From Desulfotomaculum nigrificans DSM 574 (GTDB lineage Bacteria; Bacillota; Desulfotomaculia; Desulfotomaculales; Desulfotomaculaceae): DNA of 64,000 nucleotides. Positions 53,565-63,060 of this stretch are shown here, one piece after another (position 1 is the stretch's first letter; every line of letters starts with the position of its first letter). The notes under the pieces are model-generated. The model worked only from the letters and a program-made list of their open reading frames with translations. It had not been told where the DNA came from and ran no database searches. Where the stretch lies: contig NZ_KI912183.1 of the NCBI RefSeq assembly GCF_000189755.2, forward strand, positions 1,366,257 to 1,430,256, read 5' to 3'. Position numbers and translations under genes: made by a program.

Positions 53565-54629
53565 TTCACTGACATAGACACCGGCAGCCCCCGCAGCTAA
53601 AAAGAATTCCGGGTCTTGCTCCACATTACGGCCCATGGTAGTTACTTTAATGTCATATTCCTTAAGGGCCTCCAGTGCCGGCCGGGCTTCAATAATAGCC
53701 AGATCGTGTTTTTGACTTATACCGCTGACTTCGGTTTGCTGCAGCACTAGCTCCATCTTGTCCGGAGCTAGCTTGGGCAGGGTCACGGTAGCTTTGGTTA
53801 AGGCAATTTTACCCAGTGCTGTGCGGGAATGGTGACTTAAGCCCCGGTGTCTTTCCCGGGCGTCAGCAAAGCTGATCCGGGGGATGGCAATTGGTTTGCC
53901 GCCAAGAATATTTACGGCATTAATAATTTCGCCCTGTTCTACGCCGGTAAAGCCGTATTGGGAAGCACTGCCCACAATACCAGGTCCCATGGCCACGATA
54001 ATTACATCGGCTTTCACCACCGCCCGACAAGCCAACAAGCCGGTATACACGTTGATGGCCTCTAAATCGCCGCCAAAGGCATGCCCGCAGGTAACCGTCC
54101 GGTGGATCAGTCCCTTTTGTTTTAGCTCATATACCAGGCGGGACAGAGGTAAGGGCAGGGCTGCCCCATCAGTCATTAAGTAAGCCACTTTTAACTGTCC
54201 CTGTCTCAGTTTCTTTAGGGCGGCAGCGGCGGGTGCAATCATGCTGTGCAGGGTACCAATAATCACCGGTATTCCCTTCAGTGATGATGCCTGCCGCATA
54301 GCCTCCGCAAAGGGACTGTCGGGTTCTTCCACCGATAAAACCTTAACCTGGCAGGGGCTATAGCGCATTTTCATGATATGCCCGATTTCGGTGACATCCA
54401 CTTCCGGGTGGGACAAGTTACCCACAACAAAATGAGCACCTCCGGTGCCCAATTTTTTATATACGGCGGTGGTATTTAAAATTACCTCATCCCCGGGCCT
54501 TACTTGACCGGTTAGTTCGTCATAATTAATGGCCTTTTGGGTGTTTCCTTCCACCTCAACCAGCAGTTCGGTAACACCCGGCCGGTGGGATGTGATTTCC
54601 TTTACCACACCCCTGCGCATACGAATCAA
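53556..54629 (-). CDS. DUF3866 family protein
   Basis: A 357-residue soluble protein with an N-terminal beta domain (GVVKEITSHRPGVTELLVEV), YKKLGTGGAHFVVGN, MKMRYSPCQVKVLSVEEPDS, VTCGHAFGGDLEAINVYTGL and VAMGPGIVGSASQYGFTGVEQGE (in pieces). These are the conserved blocks of DUF3866, widespread in Firmicutes and actinobacteria with no known activity. TTG 54629 is chosen for AAAGGAGGG upstream; ATG 54620 is the alternative. Confidence 0.85.
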   Translation of the reverse strand: MIRMRRGVVKEITSHRPGVTELLVEVEGNTQKAINYDELTGQVRPGDEVILNTTAVYKKLGTGGAHFVVGNLSHPEVDVTEIGHIMKMRYSPCQVKVLSVEEPDSPFAEAMRQASSLKGIPVIIGTLHSMIAPAAAALKKLRQGQLKVAYLMTDGAALPLPLSRLVYELKQKGLIHRTVTCGHAFGGDLEAINVYTGLLACRAVVKADVIIVAMGPGIVGSASQYGFTGVEQGEIINAVNILGGKPIAIPRISFADARERHRGLSHHSRTALGKIALTKATVTLPKLAPDKMELVLQQTEVSGISQKHDLAIIEARPALEALKEYDIKVTTMGRNVEQDPEFFLAAGAAGVYVSELV

Positions 54630-54778
54630 AAAAAGCCCTCCTTTGCGAGGTTCGACATCCAAACCATATTTGCAAAAATACCTAGAAAAATTATTAACAT
54701 TAATTTACTAATCTAAACTTTTGGATCTTTCCCGCTCCTCTATTTCGGTTAGTCTCTTGCGAATCAGCTTTACTTCTT

Positions 54779-55912
54779 TTACCCTTTCATCTCCTGGGCC
54801 ACTTTAATAATCTCCACCACCAAACGCGCATTATTGACTAAATCTTCTTCCATGATAAATTCGTCAGTGGTGTGCACCCTTTGCATACCAATGCCCAGGT
54901 TGACACAAGCAAGGCCCTTACCGTTAAAGACATTGGCGTCACTGCCACCTCCGGTCTTAGTTAGAATGGCTTCCACTCCGATATTCTTAGCCGCTTGTAC
55001 CGCTATGCGCACCGGCAGGGCCGCGGGGTTTAAATCAATCTCATCATATTCCTTCTCTACTTGCAAATCCAGGGTGGCTTGGAACTGCTCCACTGCTTTT
55101 TTGAGCTCATCCAGCATATGCTCCAGTTGGGCCTTGGCCTTGGCTGGTTTAATGCTGCGCACTTCCCCTTGGATGGTGACTTGTTCAGGTACAATATTGG
55201 TGGCTACACCACCGGAAATGATACCTATGTTAGAGGTGGTTTCACTGTCAATACGACCGGTATGCATATTGGCGATGGCGTGGGATGCCACCACGATGGC
55301 ATTAATGCCTTGTTCCGGAGCCATGCCGGCATGCGCTGCTTTGCCCTTAATGACAGCTTTAAAAGTATACTGCTGCGGTGCCTGGATGATAATTTCCCCG
55401 GCCGGTCCGCCACTGTCCAAAACAAATCCCATCCCGGCCTTGATCCGGCTGTAATCCAGCTTTTTAGCACCCACCAGGCCAATTTCCTCGCCTACGGTGA
55501 ATACCACCTGCAGACCGCCATGGCTGATGTTTTGCTCCTTAATTACTCGTAAGGCTTCTAAAATGGCGGCAATACCGGCTTTGTCATCAGAGCCCAGGAT
55601 AGTGTCACCGCTTGATTTAATCACCCCGTTTTGCCGCTGGGGCTTAACTCCTCGGCCGGGCTTCACTGTATCCATATGGGCAGAGAGCAGGAAGACCGGC
55701 CCGTTCCCTCCGTTACCGGGCCAAGTAGCAATTAAGTTGCCGGTGCCTTTACCCAATTCAACCTCAGAACCGGCATTGTCTTCAAAGACATCAAGTCCCA
55801 AGGCAATTAATTTTTCTGTCAGTAAATCAGCAATTTGCCTTTCCCCGCCCGATTCACTATCCACCTGGACCAATTCTATAAATTCACCAATTAACCTTTC
55901 CGCATTAACCAA
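54779..55912 (-). CDS. M20-family metallopeptidase, PepT-like
   Basis: A 377-residue di-zinc exopeptidase: LLSAHMDTVKPG (zinc His and Asp), LGSDDKAGIAAILE (bridging Asp), VVFTVGEEIGLVGAKKLD (catalytic Glu pair) and KTGGGSDANVFNGKG, with a lid domain in the middle. The sequence suits tripeptide or dipeptide hydrolysis; it could also be an amidohydrolase. TTG 55912 follows GGGGGTGG. Confidence 0.88.
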   Translation of the reverse strand: MVNAERLIGEFIELVQVDSESGGERQIADLLTEKLIALGLDVFEDNAGSEVELGKGTGNLIATWPGNGGNGPVFLLSAHMDTVKPGRGVKPQRQNGVIKSSGDTILGSDDKAGIAAILEALRVIKEQNISHGGLQVVFTVGEEIGLVGAKKLDYSRIKAGMGFVLDSGGPAGEIIIQAPQQYTFKAVIKGKAAHAGMAPEQGINAIVVASHAIANMHTGRIDSETTSNIGIISGGVATNIVPEQVTIQGEVRSIKPAKAKAQLEHMLDELKKAVEQFQATLDLQVEKEYDEIDLNPAALPVRIAVQAAKNIGVEAILTKTGGGSDANVFNGKGLACVNLGIGMQRVHTTDEFIMEEDLVNNARLVVEIIKVAQEMKG

Positions 55913-55939
55913 TGGAGCCACCCCCGTTTTAATATGAAA

Positions 55940-55970
55940 AAGGTCGATGACAAAAAATGCCACCGACCTT
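55940..55970 (-). terminator. Terminator after the 2-oxoacid:ferredoxin oxidoreductase operon
   Basis: AAGGTCG / CGACCTT stem followed by TTTTTCATATT on the minus strand. Confidence 0.82.
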
Positions 55971-55979
55971 ATTTTACCA

Positions 55980-56525
55980 TCATTTTAGTTCTTTAGCCAA
56001 CTGTACTCCTTTTTCTAAAGCCAGCCGGTTAACCGGAATCATATTATGCCGGCGGGCCGGCAGTACTTTCTTTAATGATTCTACTACGGCTTGAACAGAA
56101 ACAATACCGGTCAGTTCGATTAAGACCCCCAGGATTACGTTATTGGCTACCTTCACGCTACCTAACTCTTCAGCAATCTGGTTGGCCGGTATGGCTATGG
56201 CCTTAACATCGGTACGTTTGACCTGCTGGTCCACCAGGGAGGAGTTAATTAAAATAAGTCCTCCCGGCACCACCGTCTTTTCAAACTTGTCCAGCGAAGG
56301 CCTGTTCATCACTATTAATGTGGTGGGTTCAGTGACCAGCGGCGAGCTAATGGGCTCATCGGAAATGGTCACCCCGCAGTTGGCGGTACCTCCCCGCATC
56401 TCCGGGCCGTAGGAGGGAATCCAGGCCACTTGCTTGCCCTCAATCATGCCGGCATAGGCCATCAACTGGCCGGTAGAAAGGACACCCTGGCCACCAAAAC
56501 CTGCAATTAAGATTTCCTGCAGCAT
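55980..56525 (-). CDS. 2-oxoacid:ferredoxin oxidoreductase, gamma subunit
   Basis: A 181-residue protein with the gamma-domain pattern IAGFGGQGVLSTGQLMAYAG, WIPSYGPEMRGGTANCGVTI and SPLVTEPTTLIVMNRPSLDKF. It completes the TPP enzyme that decarboxylates a 2-oxoacid to acyl-CoA while reducing ferredoxin. It directly abuts the beta-subunit gene. Substrate class (2-oxoglutarate or branched-chain) cannot be told from sequence by eye. Confidence 0.93.
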   Translation of the reverse strand: MLQEILIAGFGGQGVLSTGQLMAYAGMIEGKQVAWIPSYGPEMRGGTANCGVTISDEPISSPLVTEPTTLIVMNRPSLDKFEKTVVPGGLILINSSLVDQQVKRTDVKAIAIPANQIAEELGSVKVANNVILGVLIELTGIVSVQAVVESLKKVLPARRHNMIPVNRLALEKGVQLAKELK

Positions 56526-57275
56526 TTATTTCACCTCCGCCGGTTCTTTGTACACACCCAGCGGGTAGTACGGGATCATATTTTCCTCCAGCCACTTCAG
56601 AGCTTCCCTGGGTGCCAAACCCCAGTTGGTGGGACAGGTGGACAGAACTTCCACCAGGGCAAAGCCCAATCCGGCCCGCTGGATCTCAAAGGCCTTTCTG
56701 ATGGCCTTTTTAGCCTGCATAATATGTTTGGGGTCATGTACCGAAACCCGGGCCACATAGGTGGCACCGTCCAGGGGGGCCAGCATTTCACACACCTTGA
56801 CGGGTAGCCCGTTAAGTTCCTTATCCCGCCCCCTGGGGGTGGTGGTGGTCTTCTGGCCCGGTAAGGTAGTGGGGGCCATCTGACCACCGGTCATGCCGTA
56901 AACCGCATTATTAACAAAGATCACCGAGATTTTCTCACTGCGGGCGGCGGCATGAACGATCTCGGCGGTGCCAATGGAAGCCAGGTCACCATCTCCCTGG
57001 TAAGCAAATACCATCCGGTCCGGCAGCGCCCGCTTAATACCGGTGGCCACCGCCGGAGCCCGGCCATGGGAGGCTTGAAACATATCTACGTTAAAGTAAT
57101 CATAGGCAAATACCGAGCAGCCCACCGGGCAAACACCAACAGTATTATCCTGTATACCCATATCATCAATTACCTCTGCCACCAAACGGTGGATGATACC
57201 GTGGGTGCAGCCGGGGCAATAGTGAAAGGGTTTATCGCTTAAGGCCCGGGGACGCTTAAAAATAACTTTAGTCAT
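56526..57275 (-). CDS. 2-oxoacid:ferredoxin oxidoreductase, beta subunit (TPP-binding)
   Basis: A 249-residue subunit with [39 protein letters not shown] and the TPP/Mg motif [19 protein letters not shown]...[16 protein letters not shown] (in pieces). Length and motifs fit KorB/VorA proteins with four-subunit organisation. Its start overlaps the alpha stop by one base. Confidence 0.94.
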   Translation of the reverse strand: MTKVIFKRPRALSDKPFHYCPGCTHGIIHRLVAEVIDDMGIQDNTVGVCPVGCSVFAYDYFNVDMFQASHGRAPAVATGIKRALPDRMVFAYQGDGDLASIGTAEIVHAAARSEKISVIFVNNAVYGMTGGQMAPTTLPGQKTTTTPRGRDKELNGLPVKVCEMLAPLDGATYVARVSVHDPKHIMQAKKAIRKAFEIQRAGLGFALVEVLSTCPTNWGLAPREALKWLEENMIPYYPLGVYKEPAEVK

Positions 57276-58342
57276 TACTTTGCACCCCCTGCCACTAATT
57301 TTCTAACCTCAGCCAGCACATCTCTGGCCAGGGGCACCATCCCGCCACTGCGGCCATAGAAGTGTACCGGTCTCTTGCCGTTAACAGCCAGTTTGACGTC
57401 TTCCACCATTTGGCCCATGCTCATTTCCACACAGAGGAATTGCTCGGCATGGGCAGTGGCTTTGGCGTATACCTCGGCGGGGAAGGGCCACAGGGTAATG
57501 GGACGGATTAAACCGGCTTTAATGCCTTCGGCTCTGGCCTTGTCCACCACCGATTTGGCAATGCGGGCACAGGTGCCGAAACCGGTTAACACGATTTCTG
57601 CATCCGCCAGCCGGTATTCCTCCCAGCGGGTTTCCGCGGCGGTGATGGCCGCGTACTTGGCAAACAGTCTTTGATTAAGTTTCTCGCACTCTTCCGGCAC
57701 AATATATAGGGAATTAATAACGTTTGGTTTTTCCCGGCCCTTTAAGCCGCTGGCAGCCCAGGGTCTGGCCGGAATTTCCGGTACGGTCACTTCATCATCC
57801 AGTTCCACCGGTTCCATCATTTGGCCCAGAATACCGTCACCCAAAACCATCACCGGGGTGCGGTATTTATCGGCTAAATCAAAGGCCAACTGCATCATAT
57901 CAATAATTTCCTGCACCGAGGCCGGGGCCAGCACAATTAACTTGTAATCACCATGTCCGCCACCTTTAACGGACTGGAAATAGTCCCCCTGGGCCGGGGC
58001 GATATTGCCTAAACCGGGGCCACCACGCATGACGTTAACAATAACACAGGGGAGTTCCGCCCCCACCAGGTAAGAAATACCTTCCTGCATTAAACTGATA
58101 CCGGGACTGGACGAGGAAGTCATAACCCTCACGCCGGCGCCAGCAGCACCATAAACCATATTAATGGAGGATACCTCACTCTCAGCCTGTAGGAACACAC
58201 CGCCCACCTCGGGCATACGTTTGGCCAGGTAGTGGGGCAATTCACTCTGGGGGGTAATGGGATAACCAAAGAAATGACGGCAACCAGCCCGGATAGCACC
58301 TTCGCCGATGGCTTCGTTTCCTTTCATCAAAACCTTGCTCAA
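57275..58342 (-). CDS. 2-oxoacid:ferredoxin oxidoreductase, alpha subunit (KorA/VorB type)
   Basis: A 355-residue subunit: [70 protein letters not shown] and [17 protein letters not shown]. These are typical of VorB/KorA, the usual clostridial annotation being 3-methyl-2-oxobutanoate dehydrogenase VorB or 2-oxoglutarate synthase. ATG overlaps the ferredoxin gene stop. Confidence 0.94.
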   Translation of the reverse strand: MSKVLMKGNEAIGEGAIRAGCRHFFGYPITPQSELPHYLAKRMPEVGGVFLQAESEVSSINMVYGAAGAGVRVMTSSSSPGISLMQEGISYLVGAELPCVIVNVMRGGPGLGNIAPAQGDYFQSVKGGGHGDYKLIVLAPASVQEIIDMMQLAFDLADKYRTPVMVLGDGILGQMMEPVELDDEVTVPEIPARPWAASGLKGREKPNVINSLYIVPEECEKLNQRLFAKYAAITAAETRWEEYRLADAEIVLTGFGTCARIAKSVVDKARAEGIKAGLIRPITLWPFPAEVYAKATAHAEQFLCVEMSMGQMVEDVKLAVNGKRPVHFYGRSGGMVPLARDVLAEVRKLVAGGAK

Positions 58343-58557
58343 GCCGGCTTCTCCTCCTTCACGACCTCAATTACCACATCAGGGCACATGCGGGCACACA
58401 TAGCACACCCCTTGCACTTATCCATTTCCACCACTGTGGCCGGGTGAAAGCCCATGGCGTTAATGTGTTCGGCGAGGATAATAATTTTCTCGGGACATAC
58501 GGCAATGCATAATTCACAGCCCTTACACCGTTCTTCCCGGAATGTTACTGTGGCCAA
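58339..58557 (-). CDS. Ferredoxin subunit, 2[4Fe-4S], of 2-oxoacid oxidoreductase
   Basis: A 72-residue protein with two clusters, CKGCELCIAVCP and CKGCAMCARMCP, and first gene of the oxidoreductase operon proper. It passes electrons to free ferredoxin. Its stop overlaps the next start (ATGA). Confidence 0.94.
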   Translation of the reverse strand: MATVTFREERCKGCELCIAVCPEKIIILAEHINAMGFHPATVVEMDKCKGCAMCARMCPDVVIEVVKEEKPA

Positions 58558-58590
58558 GTATCAATCCCTCCTTGCTATTGATCTAACTAA

Positions 58591-59283
58591 CTATTCACCA
58601 AAAGCATCTTCCCAGGGAGTTTTCATATAAAACTCCAGGGGTAAAATGTCTACCCCGGGCAAATTGGCCTGTACTTCGGCAGCCAGCTCCCTGGGCGAAG
58701 CCATAAAAGCCACCGGCAGTCCTAATCTGTCGGCCATCTGAGAAACTTTATGGTATCCCTCCAACATCACCGCAACATCGGTATGTCGGCCTAAATTAGT
58801 ATTGCTGACTAACCCGGTTATTTTCAGCCGGGAGTTTTTTTCAATACCCTGCATCATCTTTACCACACCGGCAAAATCCCTGGTTAAGGGTCGGCAGGTA
58901 TTAACCACTAAATATAAATTAAATCCTGTCGGGGGCAAATAGGGCTTAAACATGCCCAGGGCAATAGCTCCCACATCATCGCCCCCCACGTCACAAACAC
59001 AATATCCTTCAACCGCCTGCAGGGCTCCCCTGACGGCGGGGGTAATGGCCGGTACATCGGCATTAACCAGATGCCCCGGCGGACAGATGACCTTTAAGCC
59101 CTGGCCGGCCAGGTTGTCTTTGGCCAATCGGGTGCGAAAATAAGGGTTAATTATGTCCAAATCAACCAGCGAGACCTTTTCCCCTCGCTGCTGCAGCATA
59201 CGGGAGAAGTTAATGGAGATTTCCGTTTTGCCACTACCCAGGTTGGCAGTAAATATGGTCACAGGCTTGATGTCCAGTTTCAT
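58591..59283 (-). CDS. P-loop ATPase, MinD/ParA-like
   Basis: A 230-residue protein with a deviant Walker A motif, FTANLGSGKTEISINFSRML (residues 11-30), VSLVDLDIINPYFRTRLAK and CDVGGDDVGAIALG. It precedes the 2-oxoacid oxidoreductase genes by 33 bases on the same strand and so looks part of the operon. Function unknown; ParA-like ATPases near Fe-S enzymes may help in cluster or complex assembly, which is only a suggestion. Confidence 0.82.
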   Translation of the reverse strand: MKLDIKPVTIFTANLGSGKTEISINFSRMLQQRGEKVSLVDLDIINPYFRTRLAKDNLAGQGLKVICPPGHLVNADVPAITPAVRGALQAVEGYCVCDVGGDDVGAIALGMFKPYLPPTGFNLYLVVNTCRPLTRDFAGVVKMMQGIEKNSRLKITGLVSNTNLGRHTDVAVMLEGYHKVSQMADRLGLPVAFMASPRELAAEVQANLPGVDILPLEFYMKTPWEDAFGE

Positions 59284-59408
59284 TACACAACCCCCAATTC
59301 AAATTTAATATTTCGTGTAAATTTTCAAAAAACCTCCCCGAACAGAGGTAAAGAACAAATTATTCCTGCGAAAGATTAAGAGTAAAAACAAAAATAAATC
59401 AGTTGGTA

Positions 59409-60236
59409 CTAGTTTCGCCCCAACTGATCCAGGTAGTTTAACAGTTTATTTTTTTCTATTATCTTGGTTAGACTGTATTTCTCGGTCAGGATATGGAACC
59501 CGATCAAAAACACCAGGTAACCCAGCTTGATTGACGGCGGTAAAACCATAACGGAAGTAATACCAATGGCAGCACCCAGGGCATTGGAACCGGCATCTCC
59601 CATCATGGCCCCGGCCCGCAGGTCAGTGGGTAAGTATACCAGCAGCGCCCCGGCGGTTATCACTGCCCAGATTAAGTTATCAGATGGCCAACCCCCCAGG
59701 AACAGCAGCACTGCCCCCAATAAATAACCTTTGCCCGCCCGACCTGGTCTCAGGTCCAATAAGTTTATGGCATTAATGGACAGGGCAATAACCAGGGTAT
59801 TGACCACTATGGTTTTTAAGTTTCCCCCCAGAACAGCAGCCACAGCCAGAGCCATGAAGCCCCCGGCCAGCAGCTTAAAGCCGCCGGTGGTTAACTCTCC
59901 TTGCAGCATTTTCTTCACATGCCCTTTGAGACCGCTGTCTGCCCGGGAACCAAAGACATCATCCACAATTCCCAGCAATGTCATTGAACCAAGGGCCGTT
60001 AGATAGATTAAACCCGTAGTGCGATAAGGCTCTAAAAACATTAATAAGGCGGTGGGACACAGGACACTGAGAAAAAATAAAAGCCCCACCCCCACCGGGA
60101 TGTTGTCACCCCGAAAGTTAGCCCTGACAAATCCTGCTTGGGTAATAATTTTTAACACACTGGGCAAGGCCAACCTGGCAATACCTGAGGTAATAACCAG
60201 GGAAAGTACCATTAGCCAGTATGAGTTTTGCAGCAT
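59409..60236 (-). CDS. MraY/WecA-family polyprenyl-phosphate sugar-1-phosphate transferase
   Basis: A 275-residue membrane protein with about nine hydrophobic segments and the family's catalytic blocks: GIVDDVFGSR, the N-x-x-N-x-x-D set SINAINLLDLRPGRAGKG, and AGAMMGDAGSNALGAAIG. It would load a sugar phosphate onto undecaprenyl phosphate for envelope polymer synthesis. Shorter than typical MraY (about 320). Confidence 0.85.
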   Translation of the reverse strand: MLQNSYWLMVLSLVITSGIARLALPSVLKIITQAGFVRANFRGDNIPVGVGLLFFLSVLCPTALLMFLEPYRTTGLIYLTALGSMTLLGIVDDVFGSRADSGLKGHVKKMLQGELTTGGFKLLAGGFMALAVAAVLGGNLKTIVVNTLVIALSINAINLLDLRPGRAGKGYLLGAVLLFLGGWPSDNLIWAVITAGALLVYLPTDLRAGAMMGDAGSNALGAAIGITSVMVLPPSIKLGYLVFLIGFHILTEKYSLTKIIEKNKLLNYLDQLGRN

Positions 60237-60252
60237 GGAAACACCTCTTGTT

Positions 60253-60287
60253 GGCTTTTAGCTATTGGCCATTGGCTATTAGCTTTT
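60253..60287. repeat. Heptamer tandem repeat, five units
   Basis: Five 7-base units of consensus RGCYATT (GGCTTTT, AGCTATT, GGCCATT, GGCTATT, AGCTTTT) lie between two envelope genes. The tract can also fold on itself, because AGC and GGCC elements are partly complementary. Confidence 0.7.
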
Positions 60288-60332
60288 GCATATTATGTAT
60301 ACTAAACAAAGCCTTGATGCTTTACTTTTGAC

Positions 60333-61040
60333 CTAGTTTACCCGCCTGGTGCCGAAAATGCCGTATTTTAAAGCACACCCGGCCAGTACCCGGGCCACGT
60401 GCACAAATTGTTTACCCCGGTGCATGAACCCTCTAAGATCCCGGCCGGTCTCAGCATGGGACATTTGGGTGGGTACCTCCAGAACCCGCAAACCGGCCCT
60501 GGCCACTTTGATGGTGAGGGCCACTTCTACACCATAACCGGAGGCAAAGGGCAGTATCTCTTTTAAGACAGCCCGGTTCATTACCCTTTGCCCCGACAGC
60601 GGAGCATTACTTTCAAATCCGGCAAAATAACGTATACCGGCTCGGGCCAGGTTTTTGACCAAGCCAAAGCCGCCTTTCTTTTTGGCCCGGGGAAACCGGG
60701 CAATGGTCATGTCCGCGGTACCATCCAGTACAGGCAATATTAAGGCCCTGGCCTCCCTGGAACTTAAGCCCAGATCCCCATCCAGCATGGCCACCACATC
60801 GCCTCTGGCCCTGGCCACCCCGGCATTAAGGGCGCCGCCTTTACCCAAATTTTGCGGCAGTACTATCACCTGAGCCCCTGCCTTTTGGGCCAATTCGGCA
60901 GTATTATCGGCGGAGGCGTCATCCACCACAATAATCTCATCCACTTCGGGAATAGACTTAACGCCTTCAATTGTATCTACGATACGTAGGGCCTCGTTAT
61001 GAGCGGGGATTACCACTGACACCCGTACCGGTTGGGCCAC
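60333..61040 (-). CDS. Glycosyltransferase family 2
   Basis: A 235-residue GT-A enzyme: SVVIPAHNEALRIVDTIEGV, EIIVVDDASADNTAELAQK, LGKGGALNAGVARARG and VVAMLDGDLGLSSREA (with DxD). GTG 61040 follows TGGAGGTG, and overlaps the end of the SteB-like gene by 44 bases. Probably transfers a sugar to a lipid or envelope glycan. Confidence 0.88.
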   Translation of the reverse strand: MAQPVRVSVVIPAHNEALRIVDTIEGVKSIPEVDEIIVVDDASADNTAELAQKAGAQVIVLPQNLGKGGALNAGVARARGDVVAMLDGDLGLSSREARALILPVLDGTADMTIARFPRAKKKGGFGLVKNLARAGIRYFAGFESNAPLSGQRVMNRAVLKEILPFASGYGVEVALTIKVARAGLRVLEVPTQMSHAETGRDLRGFMHRGKQFVHVARVLAGCALKYGIFGTRRVN

Positions 61041-61926
61041 TGCGGACACCTCCAGTCGTATCAAAAGGCGGAAGCAACTGTTTAGCAGTGGGCTTGACCC
61101 CATAATGCCCGGGTTTACCCGCTATGGCCATCACCAAGGCCAATTGGCCCGGCGAGGTTTCCACATTATCCACTGTACTTACCCTTTTCTTTTGATAGTC
61201 CTTCATATAGGAATAGGTTACATCCGTTTCTTCAACCCCGAATACAGGTAGCTTCTGTTGTAAAAAATAATCAATCATAGGATAATCCACCACATCGGTC
61301 TTTACCAGAGCCTTATCCTGGCTGCCACCGATGAAAATCACCGCATCTATGGGTACACCATAGTCACCGGATAACTTAATTAAGTCAGCCTGGGCCAGGG
61401 TATTTAGTAAGGCCTGCTTTTCACCGGTTAAAATGCCCCGGGCTGTTTCTGTGGCAAGATAGCTAACTATTTGCTTGTCATCGGTAATTTTGAGTCCCAG
61501 TTCCTTGATTAAACGGTCCTTATGTCCCGTTAAATCAAAACCGTTTAAAACAGTGGTTACCGACTGAACAGTTGCTCCGGACATGGACAAAGTGTTCACC
61601 AGGTCATCCCGGAAACCATAACTGTTGGTTTCCACAATGGCAATTCTTTTCCCGGTTAACTTGCCGGCCACCAGGGGAGGCAACACCTGTTTTTCAAACT
61701 GTTTTTGTATATTGTTGTCAATTTCCAGGCTATTGGCCTTGGCTTGTACTGCTTCGTTTTTTTGCCGCAGTTCTTCCAGTTGAACCTCCAGCCTGTCCGC
61801 CAGCTGCTTTTGACGTTCCGCAATAGCATCGTTACCCAGCAACGCACTACCAATCAGGATACCAATGCCAAGGGCTATAAAAACCGCCACCAAAGAAGCA
61901 ATGTGGTAGCGATAATCTATTATCAC
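60997..61926 (-). CDS. steB: SteB-like protein (copper transporter/MctB family domain)
   Basis: A 309-residue protein: one N-terminal transmembrane segment (residues 9-29, IASLVAVFIALGIGILIGSA), a coiled coil (36-80), then an alpha/beta domain with IAIVETNSYGFRDDL and VFGVEETDVTYSYMKDYQKK. Family resemblance is to the actinobacterial MctB/SteB group. Paired with steA. GTG start behind AGGGGGAAA. A direct role in copper transport is not supported by metal motifs here. Confidence 0.8.
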   Translation of the reverse strand: MIIDYRYHIASLVAVFIALGIGILIGSALLGNDAIAERQKQLADRLEVQLEELRQKNEAVQAKANSLEIDNNIQKQFEKQVLPPLVAGKLTGKRIAIVETNSYGFRDDLVNTLSMSGATVQSVTTVLNGFDLTGHKDRLIKELGLKITDDKQIVSYLATETARGILTGEKQALLNTLAQADLIKLSGDYGVPIDAVIFIGGSQDKALVKTDVVDYPMIDYFLQQKLPVFGVEETDVTYSYMKDYQKKRVSTVDNVETSPGQLALVMAIAGKPGHYGVKPTAKQLLPPFDTTGGVRSGPTGTGVSGNPRS

Positions 61927-61938
61927 AACAATTTCCCC

Positions 61939-63060
61939 CTAAACTCCAAATATTAATCTCACGTTTAATACCAAAAGCCTAAATAGTTCCCTGGTGGGTG
62001 GGGCCATGGCAATTACCACTGCCAGCGGAACTAATCCGGCCAACAAAATCTGCCCCACATATTTCATTTTTAACCGGTTTCTATAGAGTTGGCTGACACC
62101 TTTGGCATCCACCAGTATATCTCCTACCTTCAAGCGAACCAAAAAGGTACTGGCCATACCTTTACGACCCTTTTCCAAAAAGTCCAGCATATTGGAATGG
62201 GTCCCCACGGCCACAATTAATTCCGTACCCTTTTCATAGGCCAGCATCATGGCAATATCTTCGCTGGTACCGGGGGCAGGAAATATTTTGGCCTGCAGCC
62301 CTAAAGACTCTACCCTGGCCAAACCCGGCGCCCGTCCGTCCGGATAAGCGTGAACCACCAGTTCAGCACCACTGCACAATGCTTTGTCAGTGATACTGTC
62401 CATATCACCAATTATCAAATCCGGGGTGTAACCAAATTCCATCAGGGCATCGGCACCCCCATCTACCCCCACTAACACCGGGTGAACCTCATCTATATAA
62501 GACTTAATGGCCATTAAATCTTCTTTGTAGTTATGTCCCCGGACCACAATCAGCGTATGTCTTCCTTTAAATGTGGTAGCTACTTCAGGCATGCTCAAGC
62601 CGCCGCAAACAAAATCAACTTCATTGCGGGCATAATCCAATGTATTGTGAATAAAACGCGATAAGACCCGGTCCATACGGCCCCGGGATTGCTCCATGTG
62701 TTCTTTAACCTGTTGTATGGTTAGTGGGATACCTTCGGCAATGGCTACTCCTTTTTTAAAAACAACGCTCCCCCGTATCTCCAATTCATCGCCTTCCGAG
62801 ACCAATTCCATAATTTCTTCACCGACAGCGTCAAGGATGGGTATGCCGGCTTCTAAAAGGGTTATTGGACCAAGGTTAGGGTAATCATCGCTTAATGAGG
62901 GTACGGCATTAATTACCGCCCTGACTTTAGCCGCAATAAGGGAGTCTGCCGCCACTTTATCTAACTCATGATGACAAATAACTGCAATTTCGTTGTGCTG
63001 AATTCTTTTGGTTAAATTCTTTGTTTTCTTATCAACCCTGGCGATCCCTTTAATACTCAT
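61939..63060 (-). CDS. steA: SteA-like cytokinetic/cell-envelope protein
   Basis: A 373-residue protein with a thiamine-pyrophosphokinase-like domain (GGADALMEFGYTPDLIIGDM followed by DSITDKAL) and a C-terminal membrane segment. The start ATG 63060 gives the SteA-like MSIKGIARVDKKTKNLTKRI; an upstream in-frame ATG at 63093 has no binding site. In Corynebacterium SteA-SteB recruit envelope-splitting factors at the septum. Adjacent glycosyltransferases fit an envelope role. Confidence 0.82.
   Translation of the reverse strand: MSIKGIARVDKKTKNLTKRIQHNEIAVICHHELDKVAADSLIAAKVRAVINAVPSLSDDYPNLGPITLLEAGIPILDAVGEEIMELVSEGDELEIRGSVVFKKGVAIAEGIPLTIQQVKEHMEQSRGRMDRVLSRFIHNTLDYARNEVDFVCGGLSMPEVATTFKGRHTLIVVRGHNYKEDLMAIKSYIDEVHPVLVGVDGGADALMEFGYTPDLIIGDMDSITDKALCSGAELVVHAYPDGRAPGLARVESLGLQAKIFPAPGTSEDIAMMLAYEKGTELIVAVGTHSNMLDFLEKGRKGMASTFLVRLKVGDILVDAKGVSQLYRNRLKMKYVGQILLAGLVPLAVVIAMAPPTRELFRLLVLNVRLIFGV

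Noticed and set aside
54700-54800. Open frame on the minus strand between the M20 peptidase and DUF3866 genes, ending RSKSLD
   Set aside because: It overlaps the peptidase stop but has no ATG, GTG or TTG start and no ribosome binding site in its open stretch.
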